Positions 6,771 to 15,063 of a stretch of 20,911 nucleotides of DNA are shown here, piece by piece. Source of the DNA: JBFKUL01 sp041635755. GTDB taxonomy: Bacteria > Pseudomonadota > Gammaproteobacteria > Burkholderiales > SG8-39. The position numbers and the translations under genes were made by a program. The DNA lies in the NCBI GenBank assembly GCA_041635755.1, contig JBFKUL010000018.1, positions 1-20,911 of the forward strand, read 5' to 3'. Position 1 is the first letter of the stretch; the number at the start of each line of letters is the position of its first letter. The notes beneath the pieces were generated by a model. That model was given only the letters and a program-made list of their open reading frames with translations, did not search any database and was not told the origin of the DNA.

Positions 6771-9038
6771 ATGAGCACCATCAAGCTCGAGGTCGACGGC
6801 CGTCCGGTGGAAGTGCCGCATGGCGCGACGGTGATGGATGCCGCAAGCAAGCTCGGCCTCTACGTGCCGCACTTCTGCTACCACAAGAAGCTTTCGATCG
6901 CGGCCAACTGCCGAATGTGCCTGGTCGAGGTGGAGAAGGCGCCCAAGCCGATGCCCGCCTGCGCGACCCCGGCCACCGACGGCATGAAGGCCTGGACGCA
7001 CTCGCCGAACGCGAAAAAGGCGCAAAACGGCGTGATGGAGTTCCTGCTCATCAACCATCCGCTCGACTGCCCGATCTGCGACCAGGGCGGCGAGTGCCAG
7101 TTGCAGGACCTCGCGGTCGGCTACGGCAAGAGCGGTTCGCGCTACACGGAAGAGAAGCGGGTGGTGCTGCACAAGGACATCGGGCCGCTGGTCGCGGCGG
7201 AGGAGATGAGCCGCTGCATCCAGTGCACGCGCTGCGTGCGCTTTGGCCAGGAGATCGCCGGCGTCATGGAGCTCGGCATGATCGGGCGCGGTGAGCACGC
7301 CGAAATCGTTGCGTTCGTCGGCAAGACGGTGGATTCGGAGCTGTCGGGCAACATGATCGACCTGTGCCCGGTGGGCGCGCTGACCTCCAAGCCGTTCCGT
7401 TACAGCGCGCGCACCTGGGAGCTGGCGCGCCGCAAGTCGATCTCGCCGCACGACGGGCTGGGGTCCAATCTGGTGGTGCAGATCAAGCAGAACAAGGTCA
7501 TGCGGGTGCTACCGCTCGAGAACGAAGCGGTGAACGAATGCTGGCTCTCCGACAAGGATCGCTTTTCGTACGAGGCCCTCAACTCGCCTGAGCGGCTGAC
7601 GCAGCCGATGATCAAGCGCGACGGCGTTTGGCAGGAAACGGACTGGGAAACGGCGCTCGAGCAGGTCGCGGCGGGGCTGCGTGATGCGGGGGCGGAATTC
7701 GGTGCGCTCGCCACGCCGCACTCGACCCTCGAGGAGCTTTACCTGCTGGGCAATCTGGCGCGCGGGCTGGGCGGCTCGGCGGACTTTCGGCTCCGGCAGT
7801 CGGATTTCTCGGGTGATGGCGCGCGCGCCGGCATCCCCTGGCTCGGCATGCCGGTGGCCGAGCTCGGCGCGCTCGACCGCGTGCTCGTGGTCGGCTCGAC
7901 TCTGCGCAAGGACCACCCGCTCATCGCGCATCGCCTGCGTCAGGCGGCCAAGCGCGGCACGCAAGTCAGCGTTCTGCACAGCGTCGACGACGATCTGCTG
8001 CTGCCGGTGGCTCACCGGCAGATCGTCCCGCCGAGCCAGCTGCCCGCGGCACTCGCTGCCCTGAAGGACGGTCCGATCTTCGACAGCCTCAAGTCCGGCA
8101 AGAATGCCGCGATCCTGCTCGGTAACTTTGCGCAGCACCATCCTCGGGCGAACGACCTCCATGCCCAGGCGCAGGCGCTCGCCGAGGCGCTCGGCGCCAA
8201 GCTCGGCGTCCTCGGCGAAGCGGCCAACTCGGTCGGCGGCTACGTCGCCGGCTGTGTACCCAAGGCAGGTGCGCCGAATGCGAGGACCCTGCTGGAGCAT
8301 GCGCGGCAGGCCTATCTGCTGCTGAATGCCGAGCCCGAGCTCGACTGTGCGGACCCGCACAGCGCGCTCGGCGCGTTGCGCGACGCGCGCTTCGTCGTGG
8401 CGCTCTCGGCGTTCAAGCATCGCGCGCTCGAGTACGCGCACGTGCTGCTGCCGATCGCACCGTTCTCCGAAACGTCGGGAACGTTCGTCAGCACGGAGGG
8501 CAGGGTGCAAAGCTTCCAGGGGGCCGTGCCGCCGCTCGGCGAGGCGCGCCCGGCGTGGAAAGTGCTTCGGGTGCTGGGCACCTTGCTCGAGTTGCCGAAG
8601 TTCGAGTTCGACAGTTCAGAGCAGGTGCGCGATGCCTGCCTCGACGGACGCGATATCGCCGCCTTGCTGTCCAACCGGATCGAGCGGCGGGCGTCAGCGC
8701 CGGTGAAGGCGGAGACGGGATTCGAGCGCATCGCTGACGTGCCAATCTACTTTGCCGATGCATTGGTGCGCCGCGCGCCATCGCTGCAGAAGACGCGTGA
8801 TGCGCGGCCGCCGAAGGCCTGGATGAACGCGAAGCTGCTGCAGAGCCTGAAGGTGGCGGCGGGGCAGCCGGTCGTGGTGCGCCAGGGCACGGGTGAAGCG
8901 CGCCTATTGGCAGCGCTGGACGATCGGCTTCCCGAGGGCTGCGTGCGCGTCGCGGCGGGGCACGCGCTGACCGCGGCGCTCGGTCCGATGTTCGGCGCCC
9001 TAAGCATCGAGCGTGCGTCCGCGGAGCAGGCGGCCTAG
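6771..9038 (+). CDS. nuoG: NADH-quinone oxidoreductase subunit G (75-kDa type)
   Basis: Carries the iron-sulfur chain between NuoF and NuoI. The 755-aa product begins with a ferredoxin-like [2Fe-2S] domain (C36, C47, C50, C64), then the His-Cys3 [4Fe-4S] motif (H96, C100, C103, C109) and a second [4Fe-4S] set (C149, C152, C155, C199 in L-C-P-V-G-A-L-T-S-K-P). The remainder is the molybdopterin-oxidoreductase-like domain without a cofactor site. The four extra Cys that bind cluster N7 in E. coli are absent from the segment after residue 210, as in most bacteria other than enterics. A purine-rich GGAGGGTGG in the end of nuoF precedes the ATG. The stop TAG is followed immediately by the nuoH ATG. 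Confidence 0.96.
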   Translation: MSTIKLEVDGRPVEVPHGATVMDAASKLGLYVPHFCYHKKLSIAANCRMCLVEVEKAPKPMPACATPATDGMKAWTHSPNAKKAQNGVMEFLLINHPLDCPICDQGGECQLQDLAVGYGKSGSRYTEEKRVVLHKDIGPLVAAEEMSRCIQCTRCVRFGQEIAGVMELGMIGRGEHAEIVAFVGKTVDSELSGNMIDLCPVGALTSKPFRYSARTWELARRKSISPHDGLGSNLVVQIKQNKVMRVLPLENEAVNECWLSDKDRFSYEALNSPERLTQPMIKRDGVWQETDWETALEQVAAGLRDAGAEFGALATPHSTLEELYLLGNLARGLGGSADFRLRQSDFSGDGARAGIPWLGMPVAELGALDRVLVVGSTLRKDHPLIAHRLRQAAKRGTQVSVLHSVDDDLLLPVAHRQIVPPSQLPAALAALKDGPIFDSLKSGKNAAILLGNFAQHHPRANDLHAQAQALAEALGAKLGVLGEAANSVGGYVAGCVPKAGAPNARTLLEHARQAYLLLNAEPELDCADPHSALGALRDARFVVALSAFKHRALEYAHVLLPIAPFSETSGTFVSTEGRVQSFQGAVPPLGEARPAWKVLRVLGTLLELPKFEFDSSEQVRDACLDGRDIAALLSNRIERRASAPVKAETGFERIADVPIYFADALVRRAPSLQKTRDARPPKAWMNAKLLQSLKVAAGQPVVVRQGTGEARLLAALDDRLPEGCVRVAAGHALTAALGPMFGALSIERASAEQAA

Positions 9039-10118
9039 ATGCTCGAGACGCTCCTCGCGTTCTCCGAAGCGAGCTTCGGCCCGACCTGGGGCCCGGCGGT
9101 CTACGAATTCGTGACCGCAATGGCGTTCATCGTCGCGATCGTCGCGCCGCTGATGCTGTGCGTGGCGTACCTGACCCTGTGGGAGCGCAAGCTGATCGGC
9201 TGGATCCAGATCCGCATCGGGCCAAACCGCGTCGGCCCGCGCGGACTGCTGCAGCCGATCGCCGATGGGGTAAAGCTGCTGTTCAAAGAAGTGATCCTGC
9301 CGACGAACGCCAGCAAGGGCCTGTTCATCCTGGCGCCGATCTTTGCGATCATGCCGGCGCTGGCGGCCTGGGCGGTGGTACCGTTCGCGCCCGAGGTGGT
9401 GCTGGCCGATATCAACGCCGGACTGCTGTACATCATGGCCCTCACCTCGATGGGGGTGTACGGCGTGATCATCGCCGGCTGGGCCTCCAACTCCAAATAC
9501 CCGTTTCTCGGCGCGATGCGCTCGGCGGCGCAGATGGTGTCCTACGAAATCGCCATGGGCTTCGCGCTGGTGGTGGTGCTGATGGTTTCGGGCAGCCTGA
9601 ATATCTCGGAGATCATCGCGGCGCAGGGTCGGGGCACGTTTGCCTCGATGGGCCTGAACTTCCTGTCGTGGAACTGGCTGCCGCTGCTGCCGATCCTGGT
9701 GGTGTACTTCGTCTCGGGCGTAGCCGAGACCAACCGCGCGCCGTTCGACGTGGTCGAGGGCGAGTCCGAGATCGTCGCCGGTCACATGATCGAGTACTCG
9801 GGCATGGCCTTCGCGCTGTTCTTTCTTGCCGAGTACATGAACATGATCCTGATCTCGGCGCTCACCGTGATCATGTTCTTCGGCGGCTGGCAGGCGCCGA
9901 TCGATTCGGTGTTCGCGAACTGGGTGCCGCCGTTCGGCTGGTTCCTGATCAAGTCGTTCTTCGTAGTTTCGCTGTTCCTGTGGTTCCGCGCCACGTTCCC
10001 ACGCTATCGCTACGACCAGATCATGCGTCTGGGCTGGAAGATCTTCATCCCGGTGACGCTCGTATGGCTGGCGCTCGTCGGAGCCTGGATGCAGACACCC
10101 TGGAATCCCTGGAGCTGA
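9039..10118 (+). CDS. nuoH: NADH-quinone oxidoreductase subunit H
   Basis: Membrane subunit that holds the entry of the quinone tunnel and links redox chemistry to the pump. The 359-aa product has about eight membrane segments. The cytoplasmic loop E-R-K-L-I-G-W-I-Q-I-R-I-G-P-N-R-V-G-P-R-G (49-69) and the acidic quinone-pathway loop A-E-T-N-R-A-P-F-D followed by V-V-E-G-E-S-E (229-244) are both intact. The ATG at 9039 directly abuts the nuoG stop with no gap. nuoI follows after 8 bp. Confidence 0.96.
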   Translation: MLETLLAFSEASFGPTWGPAVYEFVTAMAFIVAIVAPLMLCVAYLTLWERKLIGWIQIRIGPNRVGPRGLLQPIADGVKLLFKEVILPTNASKGLFILAPIFAIMPALAAWAVVPFAPEVVLADINAGLLYIMALTSMGVYGVIIAGWASNSKYPFLGAMRSAAQMVSYEIAMGFALVVVLMVSGSLNISEIIAAQGRGTFASMGLNFLSWNWLPLLPILVVYFVSGVAETNRAPFDVVEGESEIVAGHMIEYSGMAFALFFLAEYMNMILISALTVIMFFGGWQAPIDSVFANWVPPFGWFLIKSFFVVSLFLWFRATFPRYRYDQIMRLGWKIFIPVTLVWLALVGAWMQTPWNPWS

Positions 10119-10126
10119 GCCCGGCG

Positions 10127-10615
10127 ATGCAGCGCATCATCGAATTCTTCCGCTCCTTCCTGCTGCTCGAGCTGGTGCGCGGCCTGATGCTCACCGGCCG
10201 GCACCTGTTCGCGCGCAAGATCACGGTGCAGTTTCCCGAGGAGAAGACGCCTCAGAGCCCGCGCTTTCGGGGTCTGCATGCGCTGCGGCGCTATCCGAAC
10301 GGCGAGGAGCGCTGCATTGCCTGCAAGTTGTGCGAGGCCGTCTGCCCGGCGCTTGCGATCCACATCGAGTCGGAGCAGCGCGACGACGGCACGCGGCGCA
10401 CCACGCGCTACGACATCGACATGGTGAAATGCATTTTCTGCGGCTTCTGCGAAGAGGCCTGCCCGGTGGATGCGATCGTCGAGACGCGCATCATCGAATA
10501 CCACGGCGAGAAGCGCGGTGATCTTTACTACACCAAGCCGATGCTGCTCGCCGTAGGGGACCGCTACGAGGAGATCATCGCCAAGGATCGCGCCGCGGAC
10601 GCGATCTACCGATAG
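10127..10615 (+). CDS. nuoI: NADH-quinone oxidoreductase subunit I (clusters N6a/N6b)
   Basis: Ferredoxin-like subunit with two [4Fe-4S] clusters that relay electrons from NuoG to NuoB. In the 162-aa product the first set is C63-x2-C66-x2-C69-x3-C73 and the second is C102-x2-C105-x2-C108-x3-C112; an N-terminal amphipathic stretch (about 5-25) lies on the membrane. Start ATG 10127 gives the usual M-Q-R-I-I-E-F-F N-terminus and family length; the upstream continuation of the frame lies inside nuoH and is not NuoI-like. It is followed by a 41-bp gap with a hairpin, the largest gap within the operon. Confidence 0.97.
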   Translation: MQRIIEFFRSFLLLELVRGLMLTGRHLFARKITVQFPEEKTPQSPRFRGLHALRRYPNGEERCIACKLCEAVCPALAIHIESEQRDDGTRRTTRYDIDMVKCIFCGFCEEACPVDAIVETRIIEYHGEKRGDLYYTKPMLLAVGDRYEEIIAKDRAADAIYR

Positions 10616-10621
10616 GGGGGT

Positions 10622-10638
10622 GCGGGGCGTGGCCCCGC
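10622..10638 (+). other. Hairpin in the nuoI-nuoJ gap
   Basis: GCGGGGC (10622-10628) and GCCCCGC (10632-10638) form a perfect 7-bp stem with a GTG loop, between the nuoI stop and the nuoJ start. No T-run follows. It may affect message stability or processing inside the operon; it is too short to claim more. Confidence 0.45.
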
Positions 10639-10656
10639 CCGCACGGAAACAACAAA

Positions 10657-11256
10657 ATGGTTCTTGAGACGGTCATCTTTTACTTTTTTGCGGCAATCCT
10701 GCTGCTGGCGGGGCTGCGCGTGATCACGGCGCGCAACCCGGTGCACGCGGTGCTGTTTCTGGTGCTCGCGTTTTTCACCGCGGCGGCGATCTGGCTGCTG
10801 CTGCGCGCAGAGTTTCTGGCAATCGCGCTCGTGCTGGTGTACGTCGGCGCAGTGATGGTGCTGTTCCTGTTCGTGGTGATGATGCTCGACGTCAACCTGG
10901 AGCGCCTGCGCGAGGGATTCTGGAAGAACCTGCCGCTGGCGATCGTGGTGGGGGGCATCATGGTGATGGAGATGGCGGCGGTGCTTGCCGGACGCTACTT
11001 CGGCATCGCGCCCCGGATGCGCGAGCTGCCACCGGGCTACAGCAACACGAAGGAGCTCGGGCGCGTGCTGTACACCGATTACGCCTATGCCTTCGAGATC
11101 GCCGCGGTCATCCTGCTGGTGGCGATCGTGGCGGCGATCGCGCTGACGCTGCGCCGGCGCAAGGACACGCGCGTGCAGCGCCCCGCCGAGCAGATGCGGG
11201 TACGCCGCGAGGACCGCGTGAGCCTGGTCTCGATGCCTGCGGACAAGGAGCGCTAG
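10657..11256 (+). CDS. nuoJ: NADH-quinone oxidoreductase subunit J
   Basis: Membrane subunit of complex I at the junction with the pumping arm. The 199-aa product has five membrane segments; the third, with V-Y-V-G-A-V-M-V-L-F-L-F-V-V-M-M-L-D-V at 61-79, is the conserved helix known to contain a pi-bulge that changes during turnover. The C-terminal tail from about 166 is highly charged (Arg, Lys, Glu). The ATG at 10657 has only a weak ribosome binding site (CGGAAAC) but is preceded by an AT-rich linker. nuoK starts two bases after the nuoJ stop, and its ribosome binding site lies inside nuoJ. Confidence 0.95.
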   Translation: MVLETVIFYFFAAILLLAGLRVITARNPVHAVLFLVLAFFTAAAIWLLLRAEFLAIALVLVYVGAVMVLFLFVVMMLDVNLERLREGFWKNLPLAIVVGGIMVMEMAAVLAGRYFGIAPRMRELPPGYSNTKELGRVLYTDYAYAFEIAAVILLVAIVAAIALTLRRRKDTRVQRPAEQMRVRREDRVSLVSMPADKER

Positions 11257-11257
11257 G

Positions 11258-11569
11258 GTGGGTCCGCTTTCGCTTTCGCACTATCTGGTCCTGGGCGCGG
11301 CGTTGTTCGCGATCAGCGTGGTGGGCATCTTCCTCAATCGGCGCAACATCATCGTGCTGCTGATGGCGATCGAGCTCATGCTGCTCGCGGTAAATCTGAA
11401 TTTCATCGCCTTCTCGCATTTCCTTGGCGACATCGCGGGTCAGGTGTTCGTTTTCTTCATCCTCACCGTGGCTGCCGCGGAGTCGGCGATCGGGCTGGCG
11501 ATCCTGGTGGTGCTGTTCCGCAATCTCAACACCATAGACGTCGAGGAGCTCGACACCCTGAAAGGGTGA
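11258..11569 (+). CDS. nuoK: NADH-quinone oxidoreductase subunit K
   Basis: Small antiporter-like membrane subunit (103 aa, three membrane segments) that carries part of the proton path. The two essential membrane glutamates are E39 (I-V-L-L-M-A-I-E-L-M-L) and E75 (V-A-A-A-E-S-A-I-G-L), equivalent to E36 and E72 of E. coli NuoK. The start is GTG 11258; AAGGAG at 11245-11250, within the end of nuoJ, is a strong ribosome binding site at good spacing and supports this start. The stop is followed by 31 bp containing the 12-bp palindrome GGCGGCGCCGCC (11572-11583) before nuoL. Confidence 0.96.
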   Translation: MGPLSLSHYLVLGAALFAISVVGIFLNRRNIIVLLMAIELMLLAVNLNFIAFSHFLGDIAGQVFVFFILTVAAAESAIGLAILVVLFRNLNTIDVEELDTLKG

Positions 11570-11600
11570 GCGGCGGCGCCGCCGGCGAGACTCGACCATC

Positions 11601-13565
11601 ATGATGAAGCTCCTCTACCTGCTCGTGCCGCTTGCGCCCCTCGCCGGGGCGATCATGGCCGGCTTCTTCGGCCGCGCCATTGGACGCAGGGGCGCGCATC
11701 GCGTGACCATCGCCTCCGTGGCGATCTCGTTCCTCGCCTCGTGCGTGGTGTTCGTCGACGTGCTGAACGGGAACGAGTTCAACGGCGCCCTGTATACCTG
11801 GCTCACCAGCGGCGAAGCACGCTTCGAGATCGGCTTCCTGATCGACCGGCTTTCCGCGCTGATGATGGTGGTGGTCACCTTCGTGTCGCTCATGGTGCAC
11901 GTCTACACCATCGGCTACATGGCGGACGATCCGGGCTACCAGCGCTTCTTCGCCTACATCTCGCTGTTCACCTTTTCCATGCTGATGCTGGTGATGAGCA
12001 ATAACTTCCTGCAGCTGTTCTTCGGCTGGGAGGCGGTAGGCCTGGTGTCGTACCTGCTGATCGGTTTCTGGTACACGCGGCCGAGCGCGATCTACGCCAA
12101 CCTGAAGGCGTTCATCGTCAATCGGGTGGGGGACTTCGGATTCCTGCTCGGCATCGCCCTGGTGCTGGCGCACTTCGGCACGCTCGACTACGCGACGGTG
12201 TTCGGCCAGGCGCCCGCGCTCGCCGGGCAGACCATCGAGGTGCTGCCCGGAGCCGGCTGGCTGCTGCTGACAGTGATCTGCATCTGCCTGTTCATCGGCG
12301 CAATGGGCAAGAGTGCCCAGTTTCCGCTGCACGTCTGGCTGCCCGACTCGATGGAGGGCCCAACGCCGATCTCGGCCCTGATCCACGCCGCGACCATGGT
12401 GACGGCGGGCATCTTCATGGTGGCGCGCATGTCGCCGCTGTTCGAGCTGTCGCAGACCGCCTTGTCAGTGGTGATGAGCATCGGCGCGGTCACGGCGCTG
12501 TTCATGGCGATGGTCGCGGTGACCCAGTACGACATCAAGCGCGTGGTCGCGTATTCGACGCTGTCCCAGCTCGGCTACATGACCGTGGCGCTCGGCGCCT
12601 CGGCCTACGCTGCCGGCATGTTCCATCTCATGACGCACGCCTTCTTCAAGGCGGTGCTGTTCCTGGGCGCCGGCTCGGTGATCATCGCGCTGCACCACGA
12701 GCAGGACATGCGGCGCATGGGCGGGCTGCGCAAGCTGATGCCGATTACCTATGCGACCTTCTTCGTCGGCGCCTGGGCGAACGCGGGACTGCCGCCGTTC
12801 GCGGGCTTTTTCTCCAAGGACGCGATCATCGAGGCGGTGCACGCGTCGCAGACGCCCGGAGCGGGGCTGGCGTACGCCGCGCTGCTGCTCGGCGTGTTCT
12901 TCGGCGGGCTGTATTCGTTCCGGCTGGTGTTCTACGCCTTCCATGGCACGCCGCGGATGGACCGGGATGCGCTCGCGCACGTGCACGAATCGCCCTGGGT
13001 CGTGACCGTGCCGCTGGTGCTGCTCGCGATTCCTTCGGTGCTGGCAGGCGCCTGGATCGGCTCGGTGGTCTACGGAAGCTATTTCGGCTCGAGTATCGCG
13101 GTCCATCCGGAGCACGCATGGATTGCGCAGCTCGCCCAGGGCTACCACAGCGTATGGGGGTTCCTGATCCACGGGGTCACCGGCCCGGCGTTCTGGGTCG
13201 CCTTCTCGGGGGCCGCGCTCGCCTGGTATCTGTACATCGTGCGTCCCGACCTGCCCAAGCGGATTGCCGTGGCTTTCGGTCCGCTGTACGCAATCGTCGA
13301 GCGCAAGTACGGCTTCGACGAGCTCTACTCGTGGCTGTTTGCCGGCGGCGCAAGGCTGATCGGCCGCGGGCTGTGGAAGGGCGGCGACCAGACCGCCATC
13401 GACGGCATCATGGTGAACGGCTCGGCTCGGGTGGTGGGCTGGTTCTCGGGCGTGGTGCGCCTGGTGCAGAACGGATACATCTACCAGTATGCCTTCGCCA
13501 TGATTCTCGGCGTGCTGCTGGTGCTGAGCTGGGTGCTGTGGCGCATCTGGAGCGGGACGGCCTGA
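11601..13565 (+). CDS. nuoL: NADH-quinone oxidoreductase subunit L
   Basis: Distal antiporter-like proton-pumping subunit, 654 aa. Key charged residues are in place: E144 in F-F-G-W-E-A-V-G-L-V-S-Y and K237 in M-G-K-S-A-Q-F-P-L-H-V-W-L-P-D; the following G-P-T-P-I-S-A-L-I-H-A-A-T-M-V-T block is diagnostic. The C-terminal part (after about 560) fits the long lateral helix that spans the membrane arm plus a final membrane segment. Two ATGs in a row (11601 and 11604) could both serve; the first is reported. No strong ribosome binding site is visible. nuoM begins 3 bp after the stop. Confidence 0.96.
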   Translation: MMKLLYLLVPLAPLAGAIMAGFFGRAIGRRGAHRVTIASVAISFLASCVVFVDVLNGNEFNGALYTWLTSGEARFEIGFLIDRLSALMMVVVTFVSLMVHVYTIGYMADDPGYQRFFAYISLFTFSMLMLVMSNNFLQLFFGWEAVGLVSYLLIGFWYTRPSAIYANLKAFIVNRVGDFGFLLGIALVLAHFGTLDYATVFGQAPALAGQTIEVLPGAGWLLLTVICICLFIGAMGKSAQFPLHVWLPDSMEGPTPISALIHAATMVTAGIFMVARMSPLFELSQTALSVVMSIGAVTALFMAMVAVTQYDIKRVVAYSTLSQLGYMTVALGASAYAAGMFHLMTHAFFKAVLFLGAGSVIIALHHEQDMRRMGGLRKLMPITYATFFVGAWANAGLPPFAGFFSKDAIIEAVHASQTPGAGLAYAALLLGVFFGGLYSFRLVFYAFHGTPRMDRDALAHVHESPWVVTVPLVLLAIPSVLAGAWIGSVVYGSYFGSSIAVHPEHAWIAQLAQGYHSVWGFLIHGVTGPAFWVAFSGAALAWYLYIVRPDLPKRIAVAFGPLYAIVERKYGFDELYSWLFAGGARLIGRGLWKGGDQTAIDGIMVNGSARVVGWFSGVVRLVQNGYIYQYAFAMILGVLLVLSWVLWRIWSGTA

Positions 13566-13568
13566 CGC

Positions 13569-15053
13569 ATGCAGGGCGCGCTCCCGTACCTGTCGCTCGC
13601 CGTCTGGATTCCGATCCTGACGGGGCTTGCGGTGCTTGCCACGGGCGGGGACCGCAACGCCGGTCCGCAGCGGGCGCTGGCCCTCGCCGGCGCCATCGCC
13701 GGTTTCCTGGTCACGATTCCGCTCTACGCCGGGTTCGACCTGCAATCGAGCGGCATGCAGTTCGTCGAATTCGCGCCGTGGATCCGGCAGTTCAACGTCA
13801 ACTACCACCTCGGCGTGGACGGTATCAGCGTGCTGTTCCTGCTGCTCAACAGCTTCATCACCATTCTGGTCGTGATCGCCGGCTGGAGCGTGATCGAGAG
13901 CCGCGTGTCGCAGTACTACGCCTCGTTCCTGCTGCTTTCGGGGTTCATGAACGGCGTGTTCTCCGCGCTCGACGGGGTGCTGTTCTACGTGTTTTTCGAG
14001 GCTACGCTGATCCCGATGTTCATCATCATCGGCGTGTGGGGAGGGCCCAACCGGGTCTATGCGGCGGTCAAGTTCTTCCTCTACACGCTCGGCGGATCGT
14101 TGCTGATGCTGGTGGCGCTGCTGTATCTGTACAACAAGTCCGGCGGCACGTTCTCGATTGTCGACTGGCACACGCTGCCCCTGCCGCTGGAGACGCAGGT
14201 GCTGCTGTTCTTCGGCTTGCTGCTCGCGTTCGCGGTCAAGGTGCCGATGTGGCCGGTGCACACGTGGCTGCCGGACGCGCACGTCGAGGCACCGACCGGG
14301 GGCTCGGTCGTGCTGGCGGCGATCATGCTGAAGCTGGGTGCCTACGGCTTCATCCGCTTCACGCTGCCGATCCTGCCCGACGCTTCGCGCGAGCTTGCCG
14401 GGTTCATGATCGCGCTGTCGCTGATCGCGGTGGTCTACATCGGCCTGGTGGCGCTGGTGCAGTCCGACATGAAGAAACTGATCGCATATTCGTCCATTTC
14501 CCACATGGGCTTCGTCACGCTCGGCTTCTTCATCTTCAACGCGCAGGGCGTCGAGGGCGGCCTGGTGCAGATGATCTCGCACGGCTTCATCTCGGCGGCG
14601 CTGTTCCTGTGCGTCGGCGTGATGTACGACCGCATGCATTCGCGCATGATTTCCGACTACGGCGGCGTGGTGAACACGATGCCGAAGTTCGCCTCCTTCA
14701 TGATGCTGTTTGCGATGGCCAACGCCGGCCTGCCGGCGACCAGCGGCTTCGTCGGAGAGTTCATGGTCATCATGGGCGCGATGAAGCACAGTTTCTGGAT
14801 TGCGTTCGCGGCCGCCACCACGCTGGTGTTCGGCGCCGCCTACACCTTGTGGATGTACAAACGGGTCATCTTCGGCGCCGTGGCCAACAAGCAGGTGGCC
14901 GCGCTCACCGACCTGAACCGCCGCGAGCTGATCGTGCTCGGACTGCTCGCTTTCGCGGTGCTGGCGATGGGCGTATACCCGCTGCCCTTTACCGAGGTGA
15001 TGCACGCCTCGGTCAACGAGCTGCTGCGCCACGTGGCACAGCCCAAGATCTGA
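13569..15053 (+). CDS. nuoM: NADH-quinone oxidoreductase subunit M
   Basis: Middle antiporter-like proton-pumping subunit, 494 aa with about 14 membrane segments. E144 lies in Y-V-F-F-E-A-T-L-I-P-M, and K224 in A-F-A-V-K-V-P-M-W-P-V-H-T-W-L-P-D-A-H, the pair that drives the half-channel in this family; a further Lys is in I-M-L-K-L-G-A-Y-G. The ATG is 3 bp after the nuoL stop and nuoN follows after 10 bp. Confidence 0.96.
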   Translation: MQGALPYLSLAVWIPILTGLAVLATGGDRNAGPQRALALAGAIAGFLVTIPLYAGFDLQSSGMQFVEFAPWIRQFNVNYHLGVDGISVLFLLLNSFITILVVIAGWSVIESRVSQYYASFLLLSGFMNGVFSALDGVLFYVFFEATLIPMFIIIGVWGGPNRVYAAVKFFLYTLGGSLLMLVALLYLYNKSGGTFSIVDWHTLPLPLETQVLLFFGLLLAFAVKVPMWPVHTWLPDAHVEAPTGGSVVLAAIMLKLGAYGFIRFTLPILPDASRELAGFMIALSLIAVVYIGLVALVQSDMKKLIAYSSISHMGFVTLGFFIFNAQGVEGGLVQMISHGFISAALFLCVGVMYDRMHSRMISDYGGVVNTMPKFASFMMLFAMANAGLPATSGFVGEFMVIMGAMKHSFWIAFAAATTLVFGAAYTLWMYKRVIFGAVANKQVAALTDLNRRELIVLGLLAFAVLAMGVYPLPFTEVMHASVNELLRHVAQPKI

Positions 15054-15063
15054 TCATCCGGAC

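Noticed and set aside
11572..11583. 12-bp palindrome GGCGGCGCCGCC between nuoK and nuoL
   Set aside because: Simple GC-rich palindrome, common by chance at this base composition, and no evidence of function.
12465..15032. Very long leftward open frame (855 codons) opposite nuoL/nuoM
   Set aside because: It is a GC-driven antisense frame with low-complexity His/Arg/Glu/Gln composition opposite two clear complex I genes.
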